Positions 25,262-33,763 are shown, numbered from the stretch's first letter. The stretch is 64,000 bases of DNA from Variovorax sp. KK3 (GCF_001984055.1 NZ_LYVO01000004.1:62001-126000), one strand, 5' to 3'. Numbers and translations: made by a program. The notes: a model not told the origin generated them from the letters alone.

Positions 25262-26062
25262 ATGACCCTCAAGCACCTGATCCGCCGCGCACTGATGCTG
25301 GCTGCGCTGTCCACGGTCATCTTTGGCGCGCAAGCCGACACGCTGGACAAGATTCGTGCGGACAAGAAGATCCGTGTTTCGATCGACCTGGCCGTCCCGC
25401 CTTCCGGCATGACCGATGCGAGCATGAAGCCGACCGGCTCGGACTACGACGTGGCGGTGCTGCTGGCGAAGGACCTCGGCGTCGCTCTCGAAGTGGTGCC
25501 GACCGTCGGCGCCACGCGCATCCCCAACCTGCAGACCAACAAAGCGGACATCATCATCTCCACGCTGGCGTGGACGCCGGAGCGCGCCAAGGTGATCGAC
25601 TACTCGGTTCCCTACGCGCCTCAGATCTCGCTGGTGGGTGGCATCAAAAGCATCGACGTGAAGAGCATGGCCGAGCTGGCCGGCAAGAGCGTTGCAGTCA
25701 ACCGCAGCACCACACAAGACAACGACCTCACCCAGAATGCCAAAGGCGCCACCGTGGTGCGCTACGACGACGATGCCGGCGTGATCACGGCCGTGGTCAC
25801 CGGCCAGGCCGACCTGGTGGGCACGTCGAACGCACTCTTCCAGACCATGAAGGAGAAGGCACCCAACCGGCAACTCGAGCAGAAGTTCGTGCTGCGCGTC
25901 AACGACCTCGGCATCGGCGTGCGCAAGGACGACCCGCAGCTGCTCGCGTGGGTCAACACCTGGGTGAAGGCCAATCACGCCAACGGCAAGCTCAACGAGA
26001 TCTTCAAGAAGTACCACGGCACCGATATCCCGAAAGACGTCGTGGAGAAGTGGGTCAAGTGA
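25262..26062 (+). CDS. Polar-amino-acid-type ABC transporter substrate-binding protein
   Basis: The 266-residue protein has a signal peptide (LIRRALMLAALSTVIFGAQA) and a family-3 solute-binding fold: IRADKKIRVSIDLAVPPSGM, DYDVAVLLAKDLGV, ADIIISTLAWTPERAKVIDY and the ligand-domain segment YAPQISLVGG. CAGGAGAC precedes the ATG. Having the binding protein last in the operon is unusual, since it is often first and most highly expressed. The ligand may be an amino acid or an amino-sugar conjugate; the sequence does not settle it. Confidence 0.88.
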   Translation: MTLKHLIRRALMLAALSTVIFGAQADTLDKIRADKKIRVSIDLAVPPSGMTDASMKPTGSDYDVAVLLAKDLGVALEVVPTVGATRIPNLQTNKADIIISTLAWTPERAKVIDYSVPYAPQISLVGGIKSIDVKSMAELAGKSVAVNRSTTQDNDLTQNAKGATVVRYDDDAGVITAVVTGQADLVGTSNALFQTMKEKAPNRQLEQKFVLRVNDLGIGVRKDDPQLLAWVNTWVKANHANGKLNEIFKKYHGTDIPKDVVEKWVK

Positions 26063-26089
26063 GGCGGGCGCGACGCGGCGCGGCGCGAT

Positions 26090-27061
26090 CTAGTCGACCT
26101 GTGCGCCGGACGCCACGACGGCCTCGCCCCACTTCTTGACCTCGAGCCTCAGGAAAGCGGCGAACTCGTCCGGGCTTCCGCCCCGGGCCTGCGATTCCGA
26201 CTTGGCATAGTGCTCACGAACTTCCTTCGACCGCAGTGCGCGATTAGCGGCCGCGTTGAGCTGGTGCACGATGGGCGCCGGCGTTCCCGCGGGCACCATC
26301 AGCGCGGCCCAGGTCAAGGCTTCGAAGCCGGGCAGTCCTTGTTCGGCCACGGTGGGAATGTCGGGATGGGCCGCCAGGCGTTCGGCGCTGCTCACCCCGA
26401 TGAGCCGGACGCGCCCTGCCCTGGCGTGCGGCAGGATAGACGTGGAGACGTCGAACGCGAACTGCACCCGCCCCGCGATGAGGTCCGTCACCATCGGCGG
26501 TGATCCCTTGTAGGGAACGTGCAGCATGTCGATGCCGGCTTCCTTCTTGAGCATCTCCATCGCGATGTGCTGGGTCGCGCCGTTGCCGCTCGACCCGTAC
26601 GACACCTTGCCCGGATTCGCCTTGGCGAACGCGATCATCTGCTTGAGGTTGCGAACCGGCGTGTCGTTCGCGCTCACCAGGAACATCGGCGACGAGTTGA
26701 GCAGGATGACCGGCTGGAAGTCCTTGAGCGGATCGTAGGGGAGCTTGCGGTACAGCCCGCGGTTGATGGCGAGCGTGCCCGACGAGCCGTAGAGCAGCGT
26801 GTAGCCGTCGGGCGCCGCGCCCTTCACGAACTGGTGCGAAATGATGCCCATGGCACCGGCCTTGTTGTCGACGATGACGGTCTGCTTCAGCTCCTCGCCG
26901 AGCCGCGCGGCCACGACCCGGGCGCCGATGTCCGAAGCCTGCCCCGGCGGAAAGCCGACCAGTATCTGGATCGGTCGCTCCGGGTAGCCGGCGGCGTGCA
27001 CCGACCGGTGTGCGACGAAGGGCGCTGCACAGAGTGCAGCAGCGAAATGGCGGCGGCGCAT
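26090..27061 (-). CDS. Bug-family tripartite tricarboxylate transporter substrate-binding protein (1)
   Basis: The 323-residue protein has a signal peptide (RRRHFAAALCAAPFVAHRSVHA) and Bug-family motifs: YPERPIQILVGFPPGQASD, VIVDNKAGAMGIIS, PDGYTLLYGSSG, NPGKVSYGSSGNGATQH and LLHVPYKG-like DMLHVPYKGSPPMVTDL. It ends the minus-strand catabolic operon, with its ATG overlapping the MmgE/PrpD stop. No TctA/TctB membrane genes are in the window, as is common for orphan Bug proteins in these bacteria. A second, related Bug protein opens the same operon. Ligands are typically carboxylates. Confidence 0.9.
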   Translation of the reverse strand: MRRRHFAAALCAAPFVAHRSVHAAGYPERPIQILVGFPPGQASDIGARVVAARLGEELKQTVIVDNKAGAMGIISHQFVKGAAPDGYTLLYGSSGTLAINRGLYRKLPYDPLKDFQPVILLNSSPMFLVSANDTPVRNLKQMIAFAKANPGKVSYGSSGNGATQHIAMEMLKKEAGIDMLHVPYKGSPPMVTDLIAGRVQFAFDVSTSILPHARAGRVRLIGVSSAERLAAHPDIPTVAEQGLPGFEALTWAALMVPAGTPAPIVHQLNAAANRALRSKEVREHYAKSESQARGGSPDEFAAFLRLEVKKWGEAVVASGAQVD

Positions 27062-28458
27062 CACAGCACCGCCTGTGCGCCGCACAGCGCCATGATGCGG
27101 TCCAGCGAGGGTGCCGCCTGCAGCTGCAGCACCTGCGCCATCAGCTCGCGGGCCGCGGGCTCCGGGATGGCACGGGTCGCATTGGTCATGAACTTGGCCT
27201 GCACCGCCTCGCTCGAGAGCGGAACGTCCGGCGTGCCCAGGCTGGCGGCCTTGCGGCAGCGCAGCATGCGGCCGTCCTTGAGGTGCACGACGACTTCGCC
27301 AGGAAAGCGCTTGGGAAAGTCGCTGTCGTGGTCGGGAACGCAGAAGGTCTTGGCCGCGACCTGCAGCACGTCGGGCGAATCGAGCGGCTCGTCGTGAAAG
27401 GCAGCCAGGTCCACGCGTCCGCGTGCCAGTGCGAGCGCGACGACGTACTGCACGCTGAACAGCGCACGGTAGGGGATGGTCGGACGGATGCAGGCTTCGC
27501 GCGGCTCCGCCACCATCTTGTGGAGGTCGGGCGTGAGGGGGCAATCGATGCGCTCCACATCCTCCAGCGCGAACTGCCCGCGCAGCTCGAGCGCCGCATC
27601 CACGAACGCGTGGATGAAGTGGCAGCAGGGGTAAGGCTTCAGGGCGATGCCGCGGCTGAACCACTCGGCACCCAGGCCGAGGGTCGGCAGCTGGTCTGCC
27701 GCGGGCGTGCGCTGGATGTGCGTCTGGTAGAAGCCGCCCTTGGTCGCCTCGAAGACGGTGTTCGGGCCCAGGAAGCCCGCACGCCCCAGCGCGACCGCCG
27801 CGAGCGCGCTGTGCGCGGACCAGCCCGGATGCAGGCGTTTGAGCCACGAGTTGCCGCCGATCAGGATGCCCGAGGCCTGGCTGCCGCAGAGGCCCAGCGC
27901 CGACACCAGCGCCTGCGGCGAGCTTTGGTAGAGGCGGCCCGCGGCAGCCGCTGCCGCGAAGGTGCCACACAGCGCAGTCGGGTGAAAGCCCCGGTTGTGG
28001 AAATCGGGCGCGCCCACGGTCGCCAGGCGGCAGCCGATCTCGAGCGCCGCGACGAAAGCCAGCAGCACCTCTTCGCCCGTGGCCTGGTTGGCTTGCCCGG
28101 CCGCCACGGCTGCCGCCATGGCCTGGGCACTGGCGTGGTAGATGGCGCCGATGTGCGTGTCGTCGAAATCGAGCGCGTGCGCCAGCACACCGTTGACCAG
28201 CGCCGCCGACGCGGCAGGCAGGCGTTCGCCGCTGCCGATGGCGGTCGCGTCATGGCCCTGGCCCAGCGTCCTGGCGCCCTCGAGCACCGACGTGCCGATG
28301 TCGAACTTCGAGGACGCGAGCGCGATGCCGACCACGTCGAGGAAATGCTCCTTGGCGAGCACCAGCACGTCGGCGGGAACGTCGGCGAGCCGAAGGCGCA
28401 ACGCGAAGTCGGTGATCTTTTCGCTCTCGGTGAGGGTAGGGGAAGTTGTCTCGGTCAT
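27061..28458 (-). CDS. MmgE/PrpD family protein
   Basis: The 465-residue protein belongs to the MmgE/PrpD superfamily, which includes 2-methylcitrate dehydratase and cis-aconitate decarboxylase. Family features are ALDFDDTHIGAIYHAS (PrpD proteins share HxxDFDD-like motifs), GFHPTALCGTFAAAAAAGRL and LKPYPCCHFIHAFVDAA. It lacks any prp neighbours, so it is probably a dehydratase or isomerase for another carboxylic acid. The start overlaps the DUF4387 stop and the stop overlaps the Bug gene start, each by 4 bp. Confidence 0.88.
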   Translation of the reverse strand: MTETTSPTLTESEKITDFALRLRLADVPADVLVLAKEHFLDVVGIALASSKFDIGTSVLEGARTLGQGHDATAIGSGERLPAASAALVNGVLAHALDFDDTHIGAIYHASAQAMAAAVAAGQANQATGEEVLLAFVAALEIGCRLATVGAPDFHNRGFHPTALCGTFAAAAAAGRLYQSSPQALVSALGLCGSQASGILIGGNSWLKRLHPGWSAHSALAAVALGRAGFLGPNTVFEATKGGFYQTHIQRTPAADQLPTLGLGAEWFSRGIALKPYPCCHFIHAFVDAALELRGQFALEDVERIDCPLTPDLHKMVAEPREACIRPTIPYRALFSVQYVVALALARGRVDLAAFHDEPLDSPDVLQVAAKTFCVPDHDSDFPKRFPGEVVVHLKDGRMLRCRKAASLGTPDVPLSSEAVQAKFMTNATRAIPEPAARELMAQVLQLQAAPSLDRIMALCGAQAVL

Positions 28459-28805
28459 GTTGATTGGGTCCTGATGGGGTGGCCGCCTTCGGCCTGCGGG
28501 ATGTCGATGCTCATCAAGGGCGCGTGCTGCTGCGCGCCGAAGGTGTCGCGCTCGGCGATGCTGCCCTGTGCCCAGCCGCGCCGCAGTGTGAATTTGAAAG
28601 CAAGCGCGGGCTCGAAGAACAGGAAGGCCACGATGTCCTTGTCGTCGACGCCGTAGAGCCCGCAGATCAGCGTGCGCGTGAGCACGCCGCTGCGCTGCAC
28701 GTGGCGGTAGCGGTCCGCGTCGTCGAACATCACGTCGAAGGTGATCTCGAAAGGCCCGGAGTTCTTGCTGCGGATGACCCGGGCCAGATCCTTGAGTGCG
28801 GTCAT
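28455..28805 (-). CDS. DUF4387 domain protein
   Basis: The 116-residue protein starts at ATG 28805 (MTALKDLARVIRSKNSGPFE), which overlaps the stop of the AtuA-like gene as ATGA; an ATG at 28886 would extend into that gene. The sequence (KNSGPFEITFDVMFDD, RTLICGLYGVDDKDIVAFLFFEPALA) matches DUF4387, a small domain with no established activity. DUF4387 genes usually accompany AtuA/DUF1446-like genes, as here, which suggests the two proteins work as subunits of one enzyme. Confidence 0.85.
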   Translation of the reverse strand: MTALKDLARVIRSKNSGPFEITFDVMFDDADRYRHVQRSGVLTRTLICGLYGVDDKDIVAFLFFEPALAFKFTLRRGWAQGSIAERDTFGAQQHAPLMSIDIPQAEGGHPIRTQST

Positions 28806-30178
28806 GCGCCCACCTCCTCGATGCGCGACGGAAACAGTTCGAGCGGCGACTCGACTTCCATCAGGTGATACAGCGAGAACCGGCACACGGGGCCGATCGG
28901 GTTCTCGGGCGGATTCAGTGGAATGGCGAAGTTGCCCGCGGTGGCCATCTGCTCCGGATAAGGCATGTGCAGCACGCCGATGCGCGCATGGCTGCAGATG
29001 GCGTTGGCCTGCTCCTGCGTCGGTGCCGTGGCCTCGCCGAGGATGCCGACCTCGAGCGGCACGAAGTCCTTCTGCGGCTCCAGCTCACCCATCACGCCGT
29101 TCTTGCCGTACACGTGGAAGTGCAGCTGCGCCTCGCCTGACGCCAGTTCCGGAAACACGCTGTTCAGACGCTTCTTCAGCGACGAGAGGAAACCGTCGAT
29201 CTGGCCGACCAGGATCGGATCGCGGATGCCGCCGACGAAGATGGTCCGGTGCCCCACGATGGCCGCGGCTTCGAGTTTTACCAAGTAGCCGGGCGTCGGG
29301 CGGAACACGCTGCCGCTCACGCGCACGGTGCGTTCGTTCAGCGGCACGTAGCGGGCGCCGGTGAGGTCCAGCACGCCACCGGGCCCCGACAACAGATCGG
29401 GCCGGGTCTTCTCGTACAGCGTGTGCGCGGCCACCGACAGCGGCGTGCAGCGTTCTTGTGCGCTCATCGGCTCGAGGTCGAAGCTGTCTTGCCGGATCGT
29501 TGCGAGGATGACCTTGCCCTTCGGCTCGGCGCAGTTGGCGCCGCACTCCATGATCTTGCCCATGTGCCAGTAGATGCCGGGGTCCTCGATGCCGTGCAGC
29601 TGGCAGAAGGCGGCGTAAGGCGCCGGGTCGTACGCGCGGCCGGCCACCACCACGTCGACGTCCGGATGCTCGCGCAGCACCTTCAGGATCGGCTCGGCGC
29701 CCATCTGCGCGACGATGCGTTCGGAGGTCTCGATGTCTTCGCGCGTGGCCTCCGGTGCGGAGGCGCACGAAGACAGGCGGCCCGCCTCGAAGCGCTGCAT
29801 GACCGTCTTCTTGTCGACGTCGGCGTAGATCGCTGCGACCTTGAGCCGGTAGCCGCCCTCCTCCGCGATACGGCCGATGACGGCAATCGTCTCGTCCACG
29901 TGCGCGCCAATGCCCGGGCCGCCGGCCGATCCGATCAGCAGCGGAATGCCGCGCACCCGGCAACCCTTGAGGATGGTGCGCAGGTCGCGCTCCAGGGCAC
30001 TGGGCGAGACGATGGGCTTGGCCAGGCCGAGCTGATAGGGCCCGGGGTCGGTCGATCCCGCATCCACCACCACCGCGTCGGCACCGGCGTCGATGCCGCG
30101 CATGAAGTCGGCCTCGGGGATCCCGTAGCCCAGCATGCCGACCGGGGTGAGGATCTTGATTTCAGCGGCGTCGTTCAT
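28802..30178 (-). CDS. AtuA-like (DUF1446) acyclic terpene utilisation family protein
   Basis: The 458-residue protein matches the AtuA/DUF1446 family: ILTPVGMLGYGIPEADFMRG, PYQLGLAKPIVS, GSAGGPGIGAHVDETIAVIG, VVVAGRAYDPAPYAAFC, HMGKIMECGANCAEP. AtuA is named from the citronellol/geraniol pathway of Pseudomonas but its reaction is not settled, and many homologues sit in unrelated clusters. Here it is flanked by DUF4387, an LLM monooxygenase and MmgE/PrpD, with no other atu or liu genes, so terpene catabolism should not be assumed. Coupled by ATGA overlaps on both sides. Confidence 0.87.
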   Translation of the reverse strand: MNDAAEIKILTPVGMLGYGIPEADFMRGIDAGADAVVVDAGSTDPGPYQLGLAKPIVSPSALERDLRTILKGCRVRGIPLLIGSAGGPGIGAHVDETIAVIGRIAEEGGYRLKVAAIYADVDKKTVMQRFEAGRLSSCASAPEATREDIETSERIVAQMGAEPILKVLREHPDVDVVVAGRAYDPAPYAAFCQLHGIEDPGIYWHMGKIMECGANCAEPKGKVILATIRQDSFDLEPMSAQERCTPLSVAAHTLYEKTRPDLLSGPGGVLDLTGARYVPLNERTVRVSGSVFRPTPGYLVKLEAAAIVGHRTIFVGGIRDPILVGQIDGFLSSLKKRLNSVFPELASGEAQLHFHVYGKNGVMGELEPQKDFVPLEVGILGEATAPTQEQANAICSHARIGVLHMPYPEQMATAGNFAIPLNPPENPIGPVCRFSLYHLMEVESPLELFPSRIEEVGA

Positions 30179-31551
30179 GCCGCCGCCCGCAGTTCGGGGA
30201 GCCGCCAGTCCTGCGGCTGCGGACGCTTCAGGCCCAGGTGCTCGCGCAGCGTGCTGCCTTCGTATTCCTTGCGGAAAAGACCGCGCCGTTGCAGCTCGGG
30301 CACCACCATGCGCACGAAGTCTTCGTAGCCGCCGGGCGTGTACAGCGCCTGGATCACGAAGCCGTCGCAGGCCGTCCCGAACCACGCTTCCATCTGGTCG
30401 GCGATCTGCGTCGGCGTGCCGACGAAGTTGGGGCCTTCCTTGACCGTGCCGCGGCCCGAGAAGTCCACGAAGTCCTTCACCGACGGGTTCTTCTTGCCGC
30501 TCGCAGCGATCACGCGGTCGCGCAGCCCGTGCCACGACGTCGCGGCCAACTCCTCGTCGGTGAAGGGCAGCTCGTACGGCCGGCTGGCGAAGTCGACGTT
30601 CAGCACTTCACACAGCAGCGCCAGGCTGTCGATGGGCCGCGCGGTGGACGTGATGAGCGCCAGCCGGTCCTGCGCCTGCGCCTCCGATTCGCCGACGACG
30701 AACTTGAGCGCCGGCGCGATCTTCACCTCGTCCGGGTTGCGGCCGGTTTCGGCCACGGCGTTCTTCAGCGCCGCGTACTGCTTCTTGCCGCCCTCGAGAT
30801 TCGGGTAGGCGGCGAAGACCAGCTCGGCCCAGCGCCCGGCGAAACGCATGCCGCGCCCGCTCTGGCCGGCCTGCAGGATGACCGGGTGGCCTTGCGCCGA
30901 GCGCGGCACCGGCAGCGGCCCCTTCGACTTGAAGAAGCGGCCCTGGTGATCGAGGCGGTGCACTTTGTCCGGATCGGCGAAGCGGCCGCTGGCCTTGTCG
31001 ACGATCAGCGCATCGTCTTCCCAGCTGTCCCAGTGGCCCATCACCACCTCGAGGAACTCGTCGGCGCGGTCGTAGCGCAGGTCGTGCTCCAGGTGCTCGT
31101 CGCGGCCGAAGTTGGCCGCCTCGGAATCGTTGAGCGACGTGACCACGTTCCAGCCCACGCGCCCCTTGGTCATGAGGTCCAAGGTCGCGAAGAGGCGCGC
31201 CACATGAAATGGCTCGTAGTAAGTGGTCGAGTAGGTGGCGCCGAGCCCCAGGCGGCTGGTGACACCGGCCATCGCCATGAGGATGGTGGCCGGGTCCATC
31301 TTCACGCAGCGCACGCCGTTGGCCACCGTCTCCCTGTGGCTGTCGCCGTAGATGTCGGGCATGGCCAAGCGGTCGTCGAAGAAGGCCATGTCGAACTTGC
31401 CGTCTTCCAGCGTGCGAGCGATGCGCTGGAAGTACTCTGGCGTGGTGAAGTCGCCCATGCTGGCGGGATGCCGCCACGAGCCGACGTAGTTGGTGCAGTT
31501 CTGGGCCTGAAGAAAGGCCACGAGTGCCATCTGGCGTTTGGGATGGGTCAT
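30175..31551 (-). CDS. LLM-class (NtaA/SnaA/DszA-type) FMNH2-dependent monooxygenase
   Basis: The 458-residue luciferase-like protein belongs to the NtaA/SnaA/DszA group, the large components of two-component flavin monooxygenases. Characteristic segments are QNCTNYVGSWRHP, EDGKFDMAFFDDRLA, GLGATYSTTYYEPFHVAR, GRVGWNVVTSLNDSEAANFG and LQAGQSGRG-like VILQAGQSGRGMRFAG. These enzymes use reduced FMN from a separate reductase; one is encoded nearby on the other strand (33815-34942). Substrates in the group include aminopolycarboxylates and sulfur heterocycles. The substrate here is unknown. Confidence 0.9.
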   Translation of the reverse strand: MTHPKRQMALVAFLQAQNCTNYVGSWRHPASMGDFTTPEYFQRIARTLEDGKFDMAFFDDRLAMPDIYGDSHRETVANGVRCVKMDPATILMAMAGVTSRLGLGATYSTTYYEPFHVARLFATLDLMTKGRVGWNVVTSLNDSEAANFGRDEHLEHDLRYDRADEFLEVVMGHWDSWEDDALIVDKASGRFADPDKVHRLDHQGRFFKSKGPLPVPRSAQGHPVILQAGQSGRGMRFAGRWAELVFAAYPNLEGGKKQYAALKNAVAETGRNPDEVKIAPALKFVVGESEAQAQDRLALITSTARPIDSLALLCEVLNVDFASRPYELPFTDEELAATSWHGLRDRVIAASGKKNPSVKDFVDFSGRGTVKEGPNFVGTPTQIADQMEAWFGTACDGFVIQALYTPGGYEDFVRMVVPELQRRGLFRKEYEGSTLREHLGLKRPQPQDWRLPELRAAA

Positions 31552-31578
31552 CAGGGTTCCTGGTTGGAGTTGCGGTGC

Positions 31579-32559
31579 TCAGTCGACCTGCGCACCTGAA
31601 ATGGCGACGGCCTTGCCCCAGAGCGCGTGCTCTTTCTGAAGGTAGGCCTGCAGCTCTTTCGCGGAGCCGCCCAACGCGTAGTTGCCGGTGGCGCCGAACT
31701 GCTCGAGCACGGCCGGGTCTTTCAATGCGACGTTGATTGCTTCGTTGAGGCGTTGGATCACTGGCGCCGGCGTGCCCTTGGGTGCGAGGATGGCGGACCA
31801 CGGGACGGCCTCGAAGCCCGGCAGCCCTTGCTCGGCCAACGTCGGAATCTCGGGCGCCTGCGGCAGCCGCTTGAGCGCGGCCACGCCGATGATCTTGACC
31901 CGGCCGTTCTTGACCATGGGCAGCACGGAGCCGGCGGTGTCGAAGGCGACTTCCACCTGGCCGCCGATCACGTCGGTCATCATGGCCGGCGACCCCTTGT
32001 ACGGCACGTGCAGCAGGTCGATGCCGGCATCCTTCCTGAGCATCTCCATCGCGATGTGCCCGGTGGTGCCGCTGCCGCTGGAGCCGTAGCCGACCTTGCC
32101 CGGCCGTGCCTTGGCGAGCGCCGTGAAATCCTTGAAGGTCTTCAACGCCGAACTCGCTGCAGTGAAGAGCACGAGCGGCGATGCGGAAACCAGCGCCACG
32201 GGCTCGAAGTCCTTCAGCGGGTCGTAGGGCATCTTCTTGTAGAGCGCCGGATTGATCGCCAGCGTGCCGGTCGAACCCAGCAGCAGCGTATAGCCATCGG
32301 GCGCCGCATTGCGCACGGCTTCGTGCGAGATGATGCCGGCCGCGCCTGGCCGGTTGTCGACGAAGACCGGCTGCCGGAGCGTTTCGGTCATGCTCTGCGC
32401 GATGCGCCGCGCACTGGTGTCGGAGCTCTGGCCGGCGGGAAATCCGACCACCAGCTTGATGGCGCGCTCCGGATAGTCCGCTGCATGCGACGGCGCACCC
32501 AGCGTGGCCAGCGAAACGGCGGCGAAGGCGGCGCGGCAAAGCGCTCTGCGTTGAAACAT
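31579..32559 (-). CDS. Bug-family tripartite tricarboxylate transporter substrate-binding protein (2)
   Basis: The 326-residue protein starts at 32559, where AAGGAGAC lies upstream. It has a signal peptide (RALCRAAFAAVSLATLGAPSHA) and Bug motifs ADYPERAIKLVVGFPAGQSS, RPGAAGIISHEAV, PDGYTLLLGSTGTLAINP and LLHVPYKGSPAMMTDVIGG. It shares long stretches with the Bug protein at the far end of the operon (both end in SGAQVD), consistent with paralogy by duplication. It is the first gene after the LysR-divergent promoter and so is probably the main periplasmic sensor or importer component. Confidence 0.9.
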   Translation of the reverse strand: MFQRRALCRAAFAAVSLATLGAPSHAADYPERAIKLVVGFPAGQSSDTSARRIAQSMTETLRQPVFVDNRPGAAGIISHEAVRNAAPDGYTLLLGSTGTLAINPALYKKMPYDPLKDFEPVALVSASPLVLFTAASSALKTFKDFTALAKARPGKVGYGSSGSGTTGHIAMEMLRKDAGIDLLHVPYKGSPAMMTDVIGGQVEVAFDTAGSVLPMVKNGRVKIIGVAALKRLPQAPEIPTLAEQGLPGFEAVPWSAILAPKGTPAPVIQRLNEAINVALKDPAVLEQFGATGNYALGGSAKELQAYLQKEHALWGKAVAISGAQVD

Positions 32560-32662
32560 GGTGCTTGTCTCCTTGGTCTGTGGGCTGCGATGCACGGTCG
32601 TCGGCCTTGAATGAATTGTTCGCCTCGGGGTGCGTCCGGACAAATCGAGAAGCGCAATACAC

Positions 32663-32681
32663 TTATTGGTTGGCTCTATAA
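32663..32681. promoter_or_regulatory. Possible LysR binding site in the Bug-2/lysR divergent promoter
   Basis: TTAT-N11-ATAA is an inverted repeat with the T-N11-A spacing of LysR-type binding sites. It sits in the 122-bp gap between the divergent Bug-2 and lysR genes and abuts the first lysR ATG at 32682. If the site is real, the lysR start may instead be the ATG at 32694. Confidence 0.45.
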
Positions 32682-33713
32682 ATGGACCTCACCATGGCCG
32701 CTTCGCGTCCCCCTTCGTCTTCCGATTCCGCTTCCGATTCCGTTTCGGATTCCGCTTGGGATTCCCCTTCCGATCCGGCGGCCGACCTGCCGCAGATTCC
32801 GGCGACGCCGGGACTCGACCTGGTCGATCTGCAGACCTTCATCGCCGTGGCCCGCTCGCTGAGCTTCAGCGCGGCCGCGGCACAGCTTCACGTGACGCAG
32901 CCCACGGTGACCGGCCGCATCCACCGGCTCGAAGCGTTGCTCGGCGTGCAGCTGCTGCGCCGCACCACGCGCAAGGTCGAGCCCACGCCCGCCGGCGGGC
33001 TGCTGCTGCGCGAAGCGGTCAAGACGCTGGTGGGGCTCACGACGCTGGTCGATCGCTTTCGCAAGGAGGCGCGCCGTGCGCGGCAGCGCGTGATCGTCGC
33101 GGCCACCCCGACGATTGCCGCGCTGCGCCTTCCGCCCCTCATCCAGGCCTATTCCGAGCGCTATCCGGACGTCGAAGTGGAGTTGCTCGACCTCAAGTAT
33201 TCAGGCGTGCTGGCCGCCATCGACACGGGCGAGGCCGACGTGGCCGTGCTGGCGCTCGATGCGGCCGACCGGCGCTATCGCTTCACCGCCCTGTGGAAGG
33301 ACGACATGGTGCTGGTCGCGCCGAAGAAGCATCCGCTCGCCCGCAACACCAGCGTCGGGCCCGAAGACCTGGCCTCGGTGCCCCTGATCGTCGTCGATCA
33401 GTACCACCCGGTGCGAGAGAAGATCGCAGCCGCACTGCGCGAGCGCGGCTTGACCATGCCGCCATCGAAGGTGGTGGGCAACCTCAACACCCTGCTCGGC
33501 ATGCTCGATGCGGGCATGGGTGTCACGCTGCTGCCGCGCTCCGTCTCGTGCCGCGGCAACGTGGGCAAGCATGCGCGCATCGAGATCAGGGACATCGACA
33601 TGACGCGCAACTTCGGCATCATCACCGCGCGCGACAGCAAACCCAACAGCACGCTCCAGAGCTTCATCCGCTTCCTTCGGCAGGCCGACATCCACGCCGG
33701 CAGCAGCGACTGA
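32682..33713 (+). CDS. LysR-type regulator with an Asp/Ser-rich N-terminal extension
   Basis: The protein has 343 residues, about 40 more than usual. The winged helix starts only at residue ~46 (LDLVDLQTFIAVARSLSFSA, then QLHVTQPTVTGRIHRLEALL), preceded by a low-complexity SDSASDSVSDSAWDSPSD segment encoded by imperfect 12-bp repeats at 32717-32775. The effector domain (about 130-340) is normal. A start at 32694 or even further in is possible, which would shorten but not remove the repeat. It is divergent from the six-gene catabolic operon and precedes the flavin reductase gene, and it probably controls both. Confidence 0.85.
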   Translation: MDLTMAASRPPSSSDSASDSVSDSAWDSPSDPAADLPQIPATPGLDLVDLQTFIAVARSLSFSAAAAQLHVTQPTVTGRIHRLEALLGVQLLRRTTRKVEPTPAGGLLLREAVKTLVGLTTLVDRFRKEARRARQRVIVAATPTIAALRLPPLIQAYSERYPDVEVELLDLKYSGVLAAIDTGEADVAVLALDAADRRYRFTALWKDDMVLVAPKKHPLARNTSVGPEDLASVPLIVVDQYHPVREKIAAALRERGLTMPPSKVVGNLNTLLGMLDAGMGVTLLPRSVSCRGNVGKHARIEIRDIDMTRNFGIITARDSKPNSTLQSFIRFLRQADIHAGSSD

Positions 33714-33740
33714 TTTATTGCGCCGGCGTATCAATCGATC

Positions 33741-33763
33741 GCAACACTCGAATTGTTGCAACA
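33741..33763. promoter_or_regulatory. Inverted repeat upstream of the flavin reductase gene
   Basis: GCAACA-N7-TGTTGC is followed immediately by ACA, so that TGTTGCAACA (33754-33763) is a second perfect palindrome sharing an arm. It lies 51-73 bp before the reductase start. GAATTGTT within it recurs upstream of the Bug-2 operon (around 32611-32619), so a shared regulator is possible. Function is inferred from position and symmetry only. Confidence 0.4.

Noticed and set aside
26090..32559. Assignment of the operon to acyclic terpene (atu) or methylcitrate (prp) catabolism
   Set aside because: Only AtuA-like and PrpD-like single members are present; the other genes of those pathways are missing and DUF4387, LLM and Bug genes do not belong to them.
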